Source: Saccharothrix sp. HUAS TT1 (GTDB taxonomy: Bacteria > Actinomycetota > Actinomycetes > Mycobacteriales > Pseudonocardiaceae). Taken from it: 64,000 nucleotides of DNA. A program made the translations under genes and the position numbers. Positions within the stretch are counted from its first letter, which is position 1. The number at the start of each line of letters is the position of its first letter. Under the pieces are notes generated by a model that saw nothing but the letters and a program-made list of their open reading frames with translations, was not told the DNA's origin and made no database searches. The DNA lies in the NCBI RefSeq assembly GCF_040744945.1, contig NZ_CP160453.1, positions 1,674,001 to 1,738,000 of the forward strand. Reading direction: 5' to 3'. This document shows positions 40,899-51,266 of this stretch, piece by piece.

Positions 40899-41360
40899 CT
40901 AGCCCCGCTTCCAGGTCAGGCGGCCCCGCCGGGTCGGCGTGCACACCAGGTCGCGGCCCGCCGGGTCGATCGCCCGCGCGCCCTCCTCCTGGCACGGGAA
41001 GCCCTCCAGGGCCACCTCGTCGAACCGGGGCGGCGTCGTGGTCGGCGCCGCCGTGGGCTCGGGCTCCGGCTCGACCTGCGCCGGTGGCGGCGGTGGTGGC
41101 GGCGGCGGTTCGGTGGTGGCCGCGACCGTCGGCGGCGGCGGTGGCGGGGTGGTCGCCACCGGCTGCACGAAGATGTTCGCCACCGCCGGGATCGAGGTCA
41201 CCGGCGCCGAGCTGGAGGTCGTCGGGAGCACCACCGGCTCCGGGCTCGCCGACGGCTTGGCGCACGCACCCGTGAGGAGCAGCAGGAACAACCCACCGCT
41301 CGCCGCGACGGGCACTGCGAATGCCTTCCGATGGACCACGGCATGCAGCGTAGGGGGCAC
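40899..41360 (-). CDS. proline-rich lipoprotein of unknown function
   Basis: 153 residues from an ATG at 41360; a GTG at 41339 gives a more compact signal peptide. Lipobox L-T-G-A-C with Cys33 (Cys26 from the shorter start) after GGLFLLLL. It then shows a long disordered Thr/Pro/Glu-rich region with runs of 6 and 9 prolines, and a folded C-terminal piece of about 45 residues with two Cys (GFPCQEEG and LVCTPTRRG) likely forming a disulfide. It is anchored on the outer membrane leaflet and extends into the wall. It converges with purB, 10 bp apart. No family recognised. Confidence 0.75.
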   Translation of the reverse strand: MPPTLHAVVHRKAFAVPVAASGGLFLLLLTGACAKPSASPEPVVLPTTSSSAPVTSIPAVANIFVQPVATTPPPPPPTVAATTEPPPPPPPPPAQVEPEPEPTAAPTTTPPRFDEVALEGFPCQEEGARAIDPAGRDLVCTPTRRGRLTWKRG

Positions 41361-41411
41361 TCGTCCGATACCCCAAGTGGCGTCCTCTTGGCGGCCTGAT
41401 GGTGGGACCTC

Positions 41412-42161
41412 TCAGAGGCGGCCCGCGTCGACGATCCGGCGCAGGAACTGCCGGGTCCGCGGGTGCACCGGGTCGCCCAGCACCTGCTCGGGCGGACCGG
41501 ACTCGACCAGCCTGCCGCCGTCGAGGAACACCACCCGGTCCGCGACCTGGCGGGCGAACCCCATCTCGTGGGTGGCCATCAGGATGGTCCGGCCCGCCGC
41601 CGCCAGCTCCCGGACCAGCGCCAGCACCTCGCCGACCAGCTCGGGGTCCAGCGCGCTGGTGATCTCGTCCAGCAGCAGCAACCGCGGCGCGTAGGCCAGC
41701 GCCCTGGCGATCGCCACCCGCTGCTGCTGCCCGCCGGACAGCTGCTCCGGGTAGCTGCCCGACCGGTCCGCGAGACCGACCCGGTCCAGCAGGTCGAGGG
41801 CGTTGCGCTCGGCCTCGGCCCGCGGCACGCCGTGCACCACCCGCGGCGCGAGGGTGATGTTGTCCAGCACGCTCATGTGCGGGAACAGGTTGAACGCCTG
41901 GAACACGATGCCCATGCCGCGGCGGGCCCGGTCGGCGTCCACCCGCGGGTCGGACACGTCGACGCCGTCGAGCAGCACCTGGCCGTCGTCCAGCTCCTCC
42001 AGCAGGTTCACGCAGCGCAGCAGGGTCGACTTGCCCGAACCCGACGACCCGATGACGGTGACCACCTCGTGCTCGCGCACGTCGAGGCTGATCCCGTCCA
42101 GCACGGTGGCGTCGCCGTAGCGCTTGACCAGACCGCGCACGCTCAGCACCGGCTCGGTCAT
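41412..42161 (-). CDS. polar amino-acid ABC transporter ATPase
   Basis: 249-residue GlnQ/HisP-type ATPase: Walker A GSSGSGKST, signature LSGGQQQR, Walker B with LLLLDEITSALD, and THEMGF as the switch. The ATG at 42161 overlaps the permease stop as ATGA. It is the last gene of a binding-protein/permease/ATPase operon. It powers uptake of a polar amino acid. Confidence 0.93.
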   Translation of the reverse strand: MTEPVLSVRGLVKRYGDATVLDGISLDVREHEVVTVIGSSGSGKSTLLRCVNLLEELDDGQVLLDGVDVSDPRVDADRARRGMGIVFQAFNLFPHMSVLDNITLAPRVVHGVPRAEAERNALDLLDRVGLADRSGSYPEQLSGGQQQRVAIARALAYAPRLLLLDEITSALDPELVGEVLALVRELAAAGRTILMATHEMGFARQVADRVVFLDGGRLVESGPPEQVLGDPVHPRTRQFLRRIVDAGRL

Positions 42162-42988
42162 CGGCCCCCCTGGCGGCGTTCCAGGCGGCGGCCCAGGGCG
42201 TCGGCGAGCCGCGCCGTCGGCACCGCGAGCAACACGAACAGCAGCCCGGCCACCACGTACGGGGTGAAGTTGAACGCCCGGGACTGCTCGATCTGCGCGG
42301 CCCGCACCGCGTCCACCGCGCCGAGCACGGAGATCAGCCCGCAGTCCTTCTGCAGCGCGACGAAGTCGTTCAGCAGCGCGGGCATCACCCGCCGCACGGC
42401 CTGCGGCAGCACCACCAGCCGCAGCGTCTTGCGCGGACCGAGGCCCAGCGACCGCGCCGCCGCGACCTGCGACGGGTGCACCGACTCGATCCCGGCGCGG
42501 AACACCTCGGCCACGTACGCGGTGTACGCCAGCACGAGCGCCGCCCCGCCGAGCACGACGGCGTCGTTCGGCACGCCGGTCAGCCGCAGCGCGGGCAGGC
42601 CGAACCCGACCAGGTACAGCAGGATGATCAGCGGCAGGCCGCGGAACAGGTCCACGTACGCCGTGGCCAGCACGCGCAGCGGGAACCACACCGGTCCGCG
42701 CAGGGTGCGCAGCGCCGCCACGCCCAGCGCGAGCACCAGGATCAGCACGCCGCACACGGCCAGCACGCGCAGGTTCAGCCAGAGCCCCTCCAGGATCGCG
42801 GGCAGCGAGCGCCACGCGATACCCGGGTCGAAGAACGACTGCCGCACGCGCGGCCAGCCCGGCGCGCGGGCGATGGTGACCCCGACCGCGACGGCGAACG
42901 CGGCGGTCGACAGCAAGGCGACCAGGGTGGACCGCCGCGAGCGGGAGCGCTTGTACGCCAAGCGCTCCCGCTGCAGCTCGCTCGTCAC
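42158..42988 (-). CDS. polar amino-acid ABC transporter permease
   Basis: 276-residue permease of the HisM/GlnP group from a GTG at 42988 that overlaps the binding-protein stop (GTGA). An N-terminal Arg-rich tail and membrane segment precede the core domain with TAYVDLFRGLPLIILLYLV, the typical start of this family, and the EAA-like loop ARSLGLGPRKTLRLVVLPQA. Five to six membrane segments in total. It probably works as a homodimer, since only one permease gene is present. Confidence 0.92.
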   Translation of the reverse strand: MTSELQRERLAYKRSRSRRSTLVALLSTAAFAVAVGVTIARAPGWPRVRQSFFDPGIAWRSLPAILEGLWLNLRVLAVCGVLILVLALGVAALRTLRGPVWFPLRVLATAYVDLFRGLPLIILLYLVGFGLPALRLTGVPNDAVVLGGAALVLAYTAYVAEVFRAGIESVHPSQVAAARSLGLGPRKTLRLVVLPQAVRRVMPALLNDFVALQKDCGLISVLGAVDAVRAAQIEQSRAFNFTPYVVAGLLFVLLAVPTARLADALGRRLERRQGGR

Positions 42989-43836
42989 TTCAGCTCGGGT
43001 GCGGTGCCCGCGACCGACAGCCACTCCTGCTCGATCGCGGCCAGCGTGCCGTCGGCGCGCAGGTTCTCCACCGCCGTCGACACGCACGGGGTGAGCGGGC
43101 TGCCCTTGTCCAGCACGATGCCGAACTGCTCGGGCTTGCCGTCGCCCGCCGGGATCTGACCGATGATCAGGCCCTCCTCCAGCTCGGCGTTGGTGATGTA
43201 GAACGCGGTCGGCAGGTCGACGACGACCGCGTCGACCTGCCCGGCCCGCAGCGCGGCCTTGGCGTCGTCGTTGGTGTTGTAGACCGCGACGTCCTGCTCG
43301 GGCTGGAGGCGCTGGGCGGCGTCGAAGCTGGTGGTGCCGACCTGGGCGCCGATCTTGACCTGCTTCAGCTCCGCGAGCGTCTTCACCGAGGCCGCCTTGG
43401 AGGAGCTGAGCGTGATCACGGCCTGGTCCACGTCGTAGTACGGCGCGGAGAAGTCGACGACCTTCCTGCGCTCCTCGGTGATGGAGAACTCGTTCAGGTC
43501 CATGTCGTAGGTCTTCTTGCCGGGCTGGATGGCGGCGTTGAACGGCACCCGCGTCCACACGACGTCGCCCTTGGCGTAGCCGAGCTCGTCGGCCAGGGCG
43601 TAGGCGACCGCCGACTCGAAGCCCTTGCCGTTGGTCGGGTCGTCGTCGACGAACCACGGCGCGTACACCGGCTGGTCCGTGCCGAAGGTGATCTTGCCCG
43701 GCGTGAGGGTGGGCAGCTTGTCCTTCGTGCACGCCACGCCGTCCACCTGGTTGGTCGGTGGCGTGGCCTGGTCCGCGGGGGCGCAGGCGACCGCGAGGCC
43801 GGCGGTCACGGCGAGTATCAGTCCGGGTACGCGCAT
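42985..43836 (-). CDS. amino-acid ABC transporter substrate-binding lipoprotein
   Basis: 283-residue lipoprotein with lipobox A-V-A-C at Cys18. Family 3 binding-protein features are visible: [40 protein letters not shown] sequence with the conserved ERR and D-F-S, and [13 protein letters not shown]. Acidic and basic ligand residues are not decisive, so the amino acid (Glu/Gln/Arg type) is open. It diverges from purC. It is the first gene of the three-gene importer operon. Confidence 0.92.
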   Translation of the reverse strand: MRVPGLILAVTAGLAVACAPADQATPPTNQVDGVACTKDKLPTLTPGKITFGTDQPVYAPWFVDDDPTNGKGFESAVAYALADELGYAKGDVVWTRVPFNAAIQPGKKTYDMDLNEFSITEERRKVVDFSAPYYDVDQAVITLSSSKAASVKTLAELKQVKIGAQVGTTSFDAAQRLQPEQDVAVYNTNDDAKAALRAGQVDAVVVDLPTAFYITNAELEEGLIIGQIPAGDGKPEQFGIVLDKGSPLTPCVSTAVENLRADGTLAAIEQEWLSVAGTAPELK

Positions 43837-43886
43837 GGGGTGAATCTTGCCCCAGGAGGGAAGACCCGCCCATGACCTGGGACAAG

Positions 43887-43892
43887 TACTCT
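43887..43892 (+). promoter_or_regulatory. -10 hexamer TACTCT, leaderless purC promoter
   Basis: Ends 6 nt before the GTG at 43899. Favours that GTG as the start over the ATG at 43872, which overlaps the promoter. Confidence 0.45.
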
Positions 43893-43898
43893 TCGGGC

Positions 43899-44789
<891 letters not shown>

Positions 44790-44860
44790 TTCGCCGAGCC
44801 CGCACCCGGCCGTCACCTGGTCTTCGGGCGGGCGACACACCGGTGCGGCGCACTGGTGGC

Positions 44861-45589
44861 ATGGCCGCCGACCTCGTGGTTTCGCTGTCCGGCGCCGGGC
44901 CGAGCACGATCGCCCGGTGCGCCGACCTCGCCGACGAGCTGGACCGGCGGCGGGTGCCGCTGTCGCTGCTGCTGGCGCCGCGCAAGGCCGTGCCCGGCCC
45001 GGCGCTGGACTGGGTGCGCGGCCGGGTCGCCGCCGGTGACGCGCTGGTCCTGCACGGCTTCGACCACCAGCCGGACCCGGCGCGCCGGTCCGTGTCGCCG
45101 CGCAGGCGGGCCGAGTTCGCCGCGCTGCCCGCGCACGAGGCCGGCCTCCGGCTGGTCGCCGCCCGTGCCGCGCTGGAGCGGCTGGGGCTGGCCACCGACC
45201 TGTTCGCGCCGCCGGGCTGGGTCGCGTCACCGGGCACGGTCGTCGCCCTGCGGCGGCACCGGTTCGAGGTGTGCGCGGACGTGACGGGCGTGCGGCAGCT
45301 GCGCACCGGCCAGGTGCGGACCGGTCGGGTCCGGGTGGTCGGCGAGCACCGGGGCCACCTGTCCGGCGTCGGCCGGGCGGCCCGGCGCGGCGAGCTGGTG
45401 CGGCTCGGCGTGGACGCGGCGGACCTGGACCGGCTCGGGCCGCTGCTGGAGGCCGTCGACCTGGCCCTGCGCCACGGCGCGTCGCCCACCACCTACGGCT
45501 CGACCACCTACAGCTCGACCGCCTCGCCGCGGGGCAGCACGACCACCTCGGTGCCCTCGGGCGCGGTGCCGACCAGGACGCGGTGGTAG
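44861..45589 (+). CDS. DUF2334 / polysaccharide-deacetylase-like protein
   Basis: 242 residues. The deacetylase-like barrel is recognisable: VVSLSGAGPSTIARCADLAD, then ALVLHGFDHQPDP with the conserved His, AALPAHEAGLRLVAARAALE and LFAPPGWVASPGTVVALRRH. This set is typical of the actinobacterial DUF2334 group. The last 30 residues (TTYGSTTYSSTASPRGSTTT...) are unlike the family and arise where the gene runs 82 bp into the convergent MBL gene, so the natural stop may have been lost. It is probably cytosolic, as no signal peptide is visible. Substrate unknown. Confidence 0.75.
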   Translation: MAADLVVSLSGAGPSTIARCADLADELDRRRVPLSLLLAPRKAVPGPALDWVRGRVAAGDALVLHGFDHQPDPARRSVSPRRRAEFAALPAHEAGLRLVAARAALERLGLATDLFAPPGWVASPGTVVALRRHRFEVCADVTGVRQLRTGQVRTGRVRVVGEHRGHLSGVGRAARRGELVRLGVDAADLDRLGPLLEAVDLALRHGASPTTYGSTTYSSTASPRGSTTTSVPSGAVPTRTRW

Positions 45590-46119
45590 ATCCCCGTCTG
45601 GGCCAGGATCGCCTCGTGGATCGGCACCGCCTTGCGCGGGCCGACCCGCGCCAGGAAGTCGGCGGCGTCGGAGACCTTCATCCAGGGCGCGGCCGTCGGC
45701 AGGCCGAGGACGTCCACCCGCTGCGCGGGCGCGGTGAGCGAGTCGCCGGGGTGGTAGAACGCGCCGCGGTCGACCAGGTAGCCGACGTTCACCGGCACGG
45801 GCAGCCGCGGGTGGATGACCTCGTGCGGCGCGTCGACGACGTCCACCGCCGCGCCGCCGAGGTCGAGGGCGTCACCGCCCCGGACCAGCTCCGCGCCGGC
45901 CAGCTCGAACGGCGCGACCAGCCGCGCCCGCGGGTTGGCCGCGCGCAGGGCGGGCAGCCTGGCCGGGTCCAGGTGGTCGGGGTGCTCGTGCGTGATCAGG
46001 ATCGCGTCCAGGTCCTCGACCTGCTCGAAGCCGGCCGAGTACGCGCCGGGGTCGAACAGCAGCCGCGCCGCGCCGGTGTCGACCAGCAGGCAGGAGTGTC
46101 CGAAGTGGACGATCAGCAA
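45508..46119 (-). CDS. MBL-fold metal-dependent hydrolase (UlaG-like)
   Basis: 203 residues. The metallo-beta-lactamase fold shows VHFGHSCLLVDTG at the N-terminus, the metal motif THEHPDHLD (near 43-51), a His in DAPHEVIHPRLP and FYHPGDSL, and a terminal IHEAI. It starts at a TTG at 46119, supported by GAGAGGAG six bases upstream. It resembles the UlaG/YtkL group, which acts on lactones or phosphoesters. The 3' end overlaps the DUF2334 gene by 82 bp. Confidence 0.88.
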   Translation of the reverse strand: MLIVHFGHSCLLVDTGAARLLFDPGAYSAGFEQVEDLDAILITHEHPDHLDPARLPALRAANPRARLVAPFELAGAELVRGGDALDLGGAAVDVVDAPHEVIHPRLPVPVNVGYLVDRGAFYHPGDSLTAPAQRVDVLGLPTAAPWMKVSDAADFLARVGPRKAVPIHEAILAQTGIYHRVLVGTAPEGTEVVVLPRGEAVEL

Positions 46120-46146
46120 GGGGTGCTCCTCTCTCCGCCCGGTGTT

Positions 46147-47133
46147 CTACCCCTGTTCGCCGCCGTCCGCCGCGCGCAGCAGCGCGTCCTCCACGTCCGG
46201 CGGCAGCCCCGCGCGGCGGGTGCGGTCCAGGCCGAGGGCGCGTTCGTGCTCCAACGAGTCCAGCGCCGTCTCCGCCGTGGGTCGGACCCGGAGGCCGGCG
46301 GCCAGCGCGGGACCGGCGTCGCGGAACATCATCGCCCGGTGCGTCGGCGGCAGCCACAGGGGGAGCGACCGGGGGCCGACCCACGGCGCGACCTCGTGCT
46401 GCTGGAGGACCGGTTCGGGGATGCGGACCAGCTCGGTGCCGGGCGGCGCCACCGCGCCCGCGACCTCGCCCAGGACCAGCGACAGCGGGTTGGCCGGGCC
46501 GATCGCGTCGTAGGTGCCGGTGGTGCGCCGCTCGGCGGCGTCCACCACCCAGGCGGCGAGGTCGCGCACGTCGACGTGCTGGGCCGGCTGGTCGGGCGCG
46601 TCGGGCACCACGACCCGGCCGCCCCGGGACAGCCGGTTGGGCCAGTAGCCGAACCGGTCGCTCGGATCGCCGGGGCCGGTGATGAGGCCCGCGCGGACGA
46701 TGAAGGCCCGGTCGCCGGCGGCGTCGAGGACGGCGTGCTCACCGGCCACCTTGACGCCGCCGTAGCGGTCGGGCGACATCGGCGCGTCGGGGTCGTCCTC
46801 CAGCGGGTCGAGCGTCGCCGTGCCGCCGGGGGTGGCGTGGTCGGCGTAGACGGAGCAGCTGGAGATGAACGTCCAGTGGTCGGCGGTGAGCGAGCGCAGC
46901 GCCCGGCGGACCCAGGTGACCGACATCTTCGCCACGTCCACCACGGCGTCGAAGTGCGCGCCCTCCAGCGGACCGAGGTCGACGTCCCGGTCGACGGCGA
47001 CGTGCGTCGCCCCGTCGGGCACCCGCCCGGACTCCCCGCGCGCCGCGCAGACCACCTCGTGCCCGCGCCGGACCGCCTCGGCGGCCGTCGCCTTGCTGAG
47101 GAACACCGTTCCGCCGAGCACCAGGATGCGCAT
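46147..47133 (-). CDS. NAD-dependent epimerase/dehydratase family protein
   Basis: 328-residue extended SDR. The N-terminus MRILVLGGTVFLSKATAAEA has the nucleotide-binding glycine motif in the variant G-G-T-x-F-x-S, common in actinobacterial reductases of this group. D-V-A at 87-89 and SSCSVYADH near 110 place the catalytic Ser/Tyr region, with a GGVKVAGE segment providing the Lys. The ATG at 47133 is chosen since longer readings enter the DUF3800 promoter area. Substrate is not evident; some relatives act as isoflavone- or sugar-type reductases. Confidence 0.85.
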   Translation of the reverse strand: MRILVLGGTVFLSKATAAEAVRRGHEVVCAARGESGRVPDGATHVAVDRDVDLGPLEGAHFDAVVDVAKMSVTWVRRALRSLTADHWTFISSCSVYADHATPGGTATLDPLEDDPDAPMSPDRYGGVKVAGEHAVLDAAGDRAFIVRAGLITGPGDPSDRFGYWPNRLSRGGRVVVPDAPDQPAQHVDVRDLAAWVVDAAERRTTGTYDAIGPANPLSLVLGEVAGAVAPPGTELVRIPEPVLQQHEVAPWVGPRSLPLWLPPTHRAMMFRDAGPALAAGLRVRPTAETALDSLEHERALGLDRTRRAGLPPDVEDALLRAADGGEQG

Positions 47134-47278
47134 GCCCCCACCCTGCGGCGCTGAGCCCCACCCCGCCACCACGTCCGCCCACAGCGAACGGCACGCCCCC
47201 TCGGGACCGCCGGTGCGGGCGAACGCACGTTCGGGCGGATTCGCTTCGGAGAGCCCGGTCCGAAGCCGATACCCGACC

Positions 47279-47818
47279 GTGAGTGTGCACGCGTTCGTGG
47301 ACGAGTCCCGGCGGAAAGACACGTACTACCTGGTGGCGGCCATCGTCCAGCCGGAAGACCTCAAGCGCCTGCGAACGCAGTTGCGCGGCCTGCTGTTCCC
47401 GGGGCAGAGGGAACTGCACTTCTACAAGGAGAAGCAGGCGCGCCGCCGGCTGCTGCTCTCGAGGGTGGTCGAGTTCGGCGCCCGGGTCGACATCTACCGG
47501 GCGAGCTGCCGGTGGAGCGAGGAAAGCGCTCGGCAGGAGTGCCTGGCGAGGTTGACGGAAGACCTGCTCGACGTCGGCGGACGCCGGTTGGTCCTGGACA
47601 GCCGTGAGGAGCGCGACGCCCACGATGAGTCGACCATCCGCCTCGCCCTGGGCAAGCGCGCTCGCGACACCGGACTCGTCTACGAGCACTTCAACGGCAC
47701 CGGCGAACCGCTGCTGTGGCTGGCGGACATCGCCGGCTGGTGCCACGGCGCGGGTGGCGATTGGGCGCGGCGGGTGGCGCCCATGGTGGGATCGGTGATC
47801 AGGCTCGACTGGCCGTAG
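47279..47818 (+). CDS. DUF3800 (RNase H-like) protein
   Basis: 179 residues from a GTG (another GTG at 47285). DUF3800 features: VHAFVDESRRKDTYYLVAAI with the Asp-Glu pair, ELHFYKEK with the conserved His, VLDSREERD with an Asp, and LLWLADIAGWC with the last Asp. The order of acidic residues fits an RNase H-like metal site, so a nuclease or integrase-like activity is possible. It is shorter than many DUF3800 proteins (200-250). It stands alone, with no phage or defence gene nearby. Function unproven. Confidence 0.75.
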   Translation: MSVHAFVDESRRKDTYYLVAAIVQPEDLKRLRTQLRGLLFPGQRELHFYKEKQARRRLLLSRVVEFGARVDIYRASCRWSEESARQECLARLTEDLLDVGGRRLVLDSREERDAHDESTIRLALGKRARDTGLVYEHFNGTGEPLLWLADIAGWCHGAGGDWARRVAPMVGSVIRLDWP

Positions 47819-48005
47819 ACAGCGCGAAGCGCGGCCGCCGACCGTCCGGAGGGGGACCGCGCTCACTTCCTCGGCTTACGGGCCGAAGCTGTGGCCAGAT
47901 TATCAGAACGGCCATCGGGAACACCGCATCACGATCGGGTGATTCGAGGTGAACATGTGCCGCCCACCACCTGTGAAGATGATGAACACCCTGGTCAGGT
48001 AGGCT

Positions 48006-48033
48006 TTGGCAGTACCGCCAGCCCTCCTAGCTT
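48006..48033 (+). promoter_or_regulatory. purSQL promoter
   Basis: TTGGCA (48006-48011), a 16-bp spacer and TAGCTT (48028-48033), 13 nt before the purS GTG. One of the few plausible two-element promoters in the window. Confidence 0.5.
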
Positions 48034-48046
48034 GGAGCAGCCTGTC

Positions 48047-48286
48047 GTGGCCCGAGTCGTCGTCGACGTCATGCCGAAGCCCGAAATCCTCGACCCGCAA
48101 GGACAGGCGGTGGCCAACGCGCTGCCCCGCCTCGGGTTCGACGGAATCACCAGTGTCCGCCAGGGCAAGCACTTCGAGCTGGAGGTCGCCGACGACGTCG
48201 ACGACGCCACGCTCGCCAAGATCGCCGAGACGTTCCTCGCCAACCCCGTGATCGAGGACTGGGTCGTGAGGCGGGTGGAGGCATGA
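48047..48286 (+). CDS. purS: FGAM synthase subunit PurS
   Basis: 79 residues, small ferredoxin-like subunit that bridges PurQ and PurL in formylglycinamidine ribonucleotide synthesis. It begins [20 protein letters not shown], the family signature, and contains [10 protein letters not shown]. The GTG at 48047 fits the usual length; the longer frame upstream is non-coding. It overlaps purQ by ATGA. Confidence 0.95.
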   Translation: MARVVVDVMPKPEILDPQGQAVANALPRLGFDGITSVRQGKHFELEVADDVDDATLAKIAETFLANPVIEDWVVRRVEA

Positions 48287-48954
48287 GGGTCGGCGTCATC
48301 ACGTTCCCCGGCACGCTGGACGACGTCGACGCCGAGCGCGCGGTCCGGTACGCGGGCGGGGAGGCGGTCAAGCTCTGGCACGCCGATCACGACCTGAAGG
48401 ACGTCGACGCGGTGATCGTGCCCGGCGGCTTCTCCTACGGCGACTACCTGCGCTGCGGCGCGATCGCCCGGTTCGCCCCGGTCATGCAGGAGGTCGTCGA
48501 CGCGGCCCGCAAGGGCATGCCGGTCCTCGGCATCTGCAACGGCTTCCAGATCCTCTGCGAGGCGCACCTGCTGCCCGGCGCGCTCATCCGCAACCACAAG
48601 CTGCACTTCGTGTGCCGCGACCAGTGGCTGAAGGTGGAGAACAACTCCACCGCCTGGACGACCCGCTACGACCGGGGCGCCGAGATCCTGGTGCCGCTCA
48701 AGTCCGGCGAGGGCGGCTACCAGGCCGACCAGTCCACTGTGGACGAACTGGAGGGCGAGGGCCGGGTGGTGCTGCGCTACGTCGGCGACAACCCGAACGG
48801 CTCGCGCAACAACATCGCGGGCATCACCAGCGCCAACGGCCGGGTCGTCGGCCTCATGCCGCACCCGGAGCACGCGATCGACGCGCTCACCGGACCGACC
48901 GACGACGGCCTGGGCATGTTCCTCTCCCTCGTCGACTCGGTGGTGAGCGCGTGA
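48283..48954 (+). CDS. purQ: FGAM synthase glutaminase subunit PurQ
   Basis: 223-residue class I glutamine amidotransferase. The nucleophile Cys is in [12 protein letters not shown] near residue 86, and the His/Glu pair is in LMPHPEHA near 196-201. [17 protein letters not shown] is typical. It supplies ammonia to PurL through the PurSQL complex. It overlaps purS by 4 bp and purL by 1 bp, a translationally coupled operon. Confidence 0.97.
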   Translation: MRVGVITFPGTLDDVDAERAVRYAGGEAVKLWHADHDLKDVDAVIVPGGFSYGDYLRCGAIARFAPVMQEVVDAARKGMPVLGICNGFQILCEAHLLPGALIRNHKLHFVCRDQWLKVENNSTAWTTRYDRGAEILVPLKSGEGGYQADQSTVDELEGEGRVVLRYVGDNPNGSRNNIAGITSANGRVVGLMPHPEHAIDALTGPTDDGLGMFLSLVDSVVSA

Positions 48955-51215
48955 TGGCCGTCGACACCGTCGAGAACGCGGAGAACACGCCCGACCAGGA
49001 GCAGCCCTACAAGGAGCTGGGCCTGAAGGACGACGAGTACGCCCGCATCAAGGACATCCTGGGCCGCCGCCCCACGGACGCCGAGCTGGCCATGTACTCG
49101 GTGATGTGGAGCGAGCACTGCTCCTACAAGTCGTCCAAGGTGCACCTGAAGTACTTCAGCGACACGACCACCGACGAGATGCGCGCGAAGATGCTCGCGG
49201 GCATCGGCGAGAACGCGGGCGTGGTCGACATCGGCGACGGCTGGGCGATCACGTTCAAGGCCGAGAGCCACAACCACCCGTCCTACGTCGAGCCCTACCA
49301 GGGCGCGGCGACGGGCGTCGGCGGCATCGTGCGCGACATCCTGGCGATGGGCGCGCGCCCGCTGGCCGTGATGGACCCGCTGCGGTTCGGCCCGGCCGAC
49401 GCGCCGGACACCCGGCGCGTGCTGCCCGGGATCGTCGCGGGCGTCGGCGGCTACGGCAACTGCCTCGGCCTGCCGAACATCGGCGGCGAGGTCGTGTTCG
49501 ACGCGACGTACGCGGGCAACCCGCTGGTCAACGCCCTGTGCGTGGGCGCGATGCGGGTCGAGGACCTGCACCTGGCGCACGCCTCGGGCACCGGCAACAA
49601 GGTGGTCCTGTTCGGCGCGCGCACCGGTCTGGACGGCATCGGCGGCGTGTCCGTGCTGGCCAGCGAGACGTTCGACGACACCGCCGGCAAGCGCAAGAAG
49701 CTGCCGAGCGTGCAGGTGGGCGACCCGTTCACCGAGAAGGTGCTAATCGAGTGCTGCCTGGAGCTGTTCGCCGAGCGCATCGTCGTCGGCATCCAGGACC
49801 TGGGCGGCGCGGGCCTGGCGTGCGCGACGTCGGAGCTGGCCAGCGCCGGTGACGGCGGCATGCGCGTGCACCTGGAGCGGGTGCCGCTGCGCGCGTCGGG
49901 CATGACGCCGGCGGAGATCCTGTCCAGCGAGTCGCAGGAGCGCATGTGCGCGGTCGTGCGGCCGGAGGACATGGACGCGTTCATGGCGGTCTGCGCGAAG
50001 TGGGACGTCATCGCGACCGAGATCGGCGAGGTCACCGAGGGCGACCGGCTGGTGATCACCTGGCACGACGAGGTCGTGCTGGACGTGCCGCCGCGCACGG
50101 TGGCGCACGAGGGCCCGGTGTACGACCGGCCGATCGAGCGGCCCGCGGACCAGGACGAGCTGCAGGCCGACACGCCGGACCGGCTGCCCAGGCCCGCCGA
50201 CGAGGACCTGCTCGACCTGGTCAAGACCATGGCGGCGTCGCCGAACCTGGCGTCGAAGCGGTGGGTCACCCAGCAGTACGACCGGTACGTGCGCGGCGGC
50301 ACGGTGCTCGCGCAGCCCGCCGACTCGGGCATGATCCGGATCGACGAGTCGACCAACCGGGGCGTGGCGCTGGCCACGGACTGCAACGGCCGCTACGCCA
50401 AGCTGGACCCGTACGCGGGCGCGAAGCTGGCGCTGGCCGAGGCGTACCGGAACGTGGCGACGACGGGCGCGACGCCGGTCGCCGTGACGAACTGCCTGAA
50501 CTTCGGCTCGCCGGAGGACCCGGCGGTGATGTGGCAGTTCGAGCGGGCCGTGAAGGGCCTCGCGGACGGCTGCGCCGAGCTGGGCATCCCGGTCACCGGC
50601 GGCAACGTCAGCTTCTACAACCAGACCGGCGCGACGGCGATCCTGCCGACGCCGGTGGTGGGCGTGCTCGGCGTGATCGACGACGTCCGCCGCCGCACCC
50701 CGACCGGGATCGGCGCGGAGGCGGGCGAGACGCTGCTGCTGCTCGGCGAGACGCGGGCGGAGTTCGGCGGCTCGGAGTGGGCGCACGTCGTGCACGGCCA
50801 CCTGGGCGGCTTGCCGCCGGAGGTGGACCTGGCCCGGGAGAAGCTGCTCGGCGAGGTGCTGGTGGCGGGTTCGCGCGACGGCATGCTGTCCGCCGCGCAC
50901 GACCTGTCCGACGGCGGCCTGGCGCAGGCGCTGGTGGAGACGTGCCTGATCGGCGAGGTCGGCGCGCGGGTGTTCCTCGAGGGCGACAAGTTCACCGCGC
51001 TGTTCAGCGAGTCGGCCGGCCGCGTCCTGGTCGCCGTGCCGCGCACGGAGGAGCTGCGGTTCACCGACATGTGCACCGCGCGCGGCCTGCCGTGGCGCAA
51101 GGTCGGCGTGGTCGACCCGGAGTCGGCGGCGCTGGAGGTCCAGGACCTCGGCTCGCTGCCGCTGGACGAGCTGCGCGAGGCGTGGGAGGGCACCCTCCCG
51201 GCGCTGTTCGACTGA
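48954..51215 (+). CDS. purL: FGAM synthase large subunit PurL
   Basis: 753 residues, the small-type PurL found with PurS and PurQ. ATP-dependent conversion of FGAR and ammonia to FGAM. The catalytic His region [12 protein letters not shown] lies near 48-59. [25 protein letters not shown] nucleotide sequence, with the two AIR-synthase-like halves, follows: the first with [13 protein letters not shown] glycine loops and the second with [17 protein letters not shown] and [14 protein letters not shown]. The ATG at 48954 starts on the last base of the purQ stop; a GTG three bases earlier is possible. Confidence 0.97.
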   Translation: MAVDTVENAENTPDQEQPYKELGLKDDEYARIKDILGRRPTDAELAMYSVMWSEHCSYKSSKVHLKYFSDTTTDEMRAKMLAGIGENAGVVDIGDGWAITFKAESHNHPSYVEPYQGAATGVGGIVRDILAMGARPLAVMDPLRFGPADAPDTRRVLPGIVAGVGGYGNCLGLPNIGGEVVFDATYAGNPLVNALCVGAMRVEDLHLAHASGTGNKVVLFGARTGLDGIGGVSVLASETFDDTAGKRKKLPSVQVGDPFTEKVLIECCLELFAERIVVGIQDLGGAGLACATSELASAGDGGMRVHLERVPLRASGMTPAEILSSESQERMCAVVRPEDMDAFMAVCAKWDVIATEIGEVTEGDRLVITWHDEVVLDVPPRTVAHEGPVYDRPIERPADQDELQADTPDRLPRPADEDLLDLVKTMAASPNLASKRWVTQQYDRYVRGGTVLAQPADSGMIRIDESTNRGVALATDCNGRYAKLDPYAGAKLALAEAYRNVATTGATPVAVTNCLNFGSPEDPAVMWQFERAVKGLADGCAELGIPVTGGNVSFYNQTGATAILPTPVVGVLGVIDDVRRRTPTGIGAEAGETLLLLGETRAEFGGSEWAHVVHGHLGGLPPEVDLAREKLLGEVLVAGSRDGMLSAAHDLSDGGLAQALVETCLIGEVGARVFLEGDKFTALFSESAGRVLVAVPRTEELRFTDMCTARGLPWRKVGVVDPESAALEVQDLGSLPLDELREAWEGTLPALFD

Positions 51216-51222
51216 GCCCGGC

Positions 51223-51260
51223 GTGGTCGGCCGGGGTGCGCCCGCACCCCGGCCGACCAC
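51223..51260. terminator. bidirectional terminator between purL and lysozyme gene
   Basis: Perfect 18-bp stem GTGGTCGGCCGGGGTGCG and its complement with a 2-nt loop between convergent genes. Confidence 0.75.
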
Positions 51261-51266
51261 CCGGCG

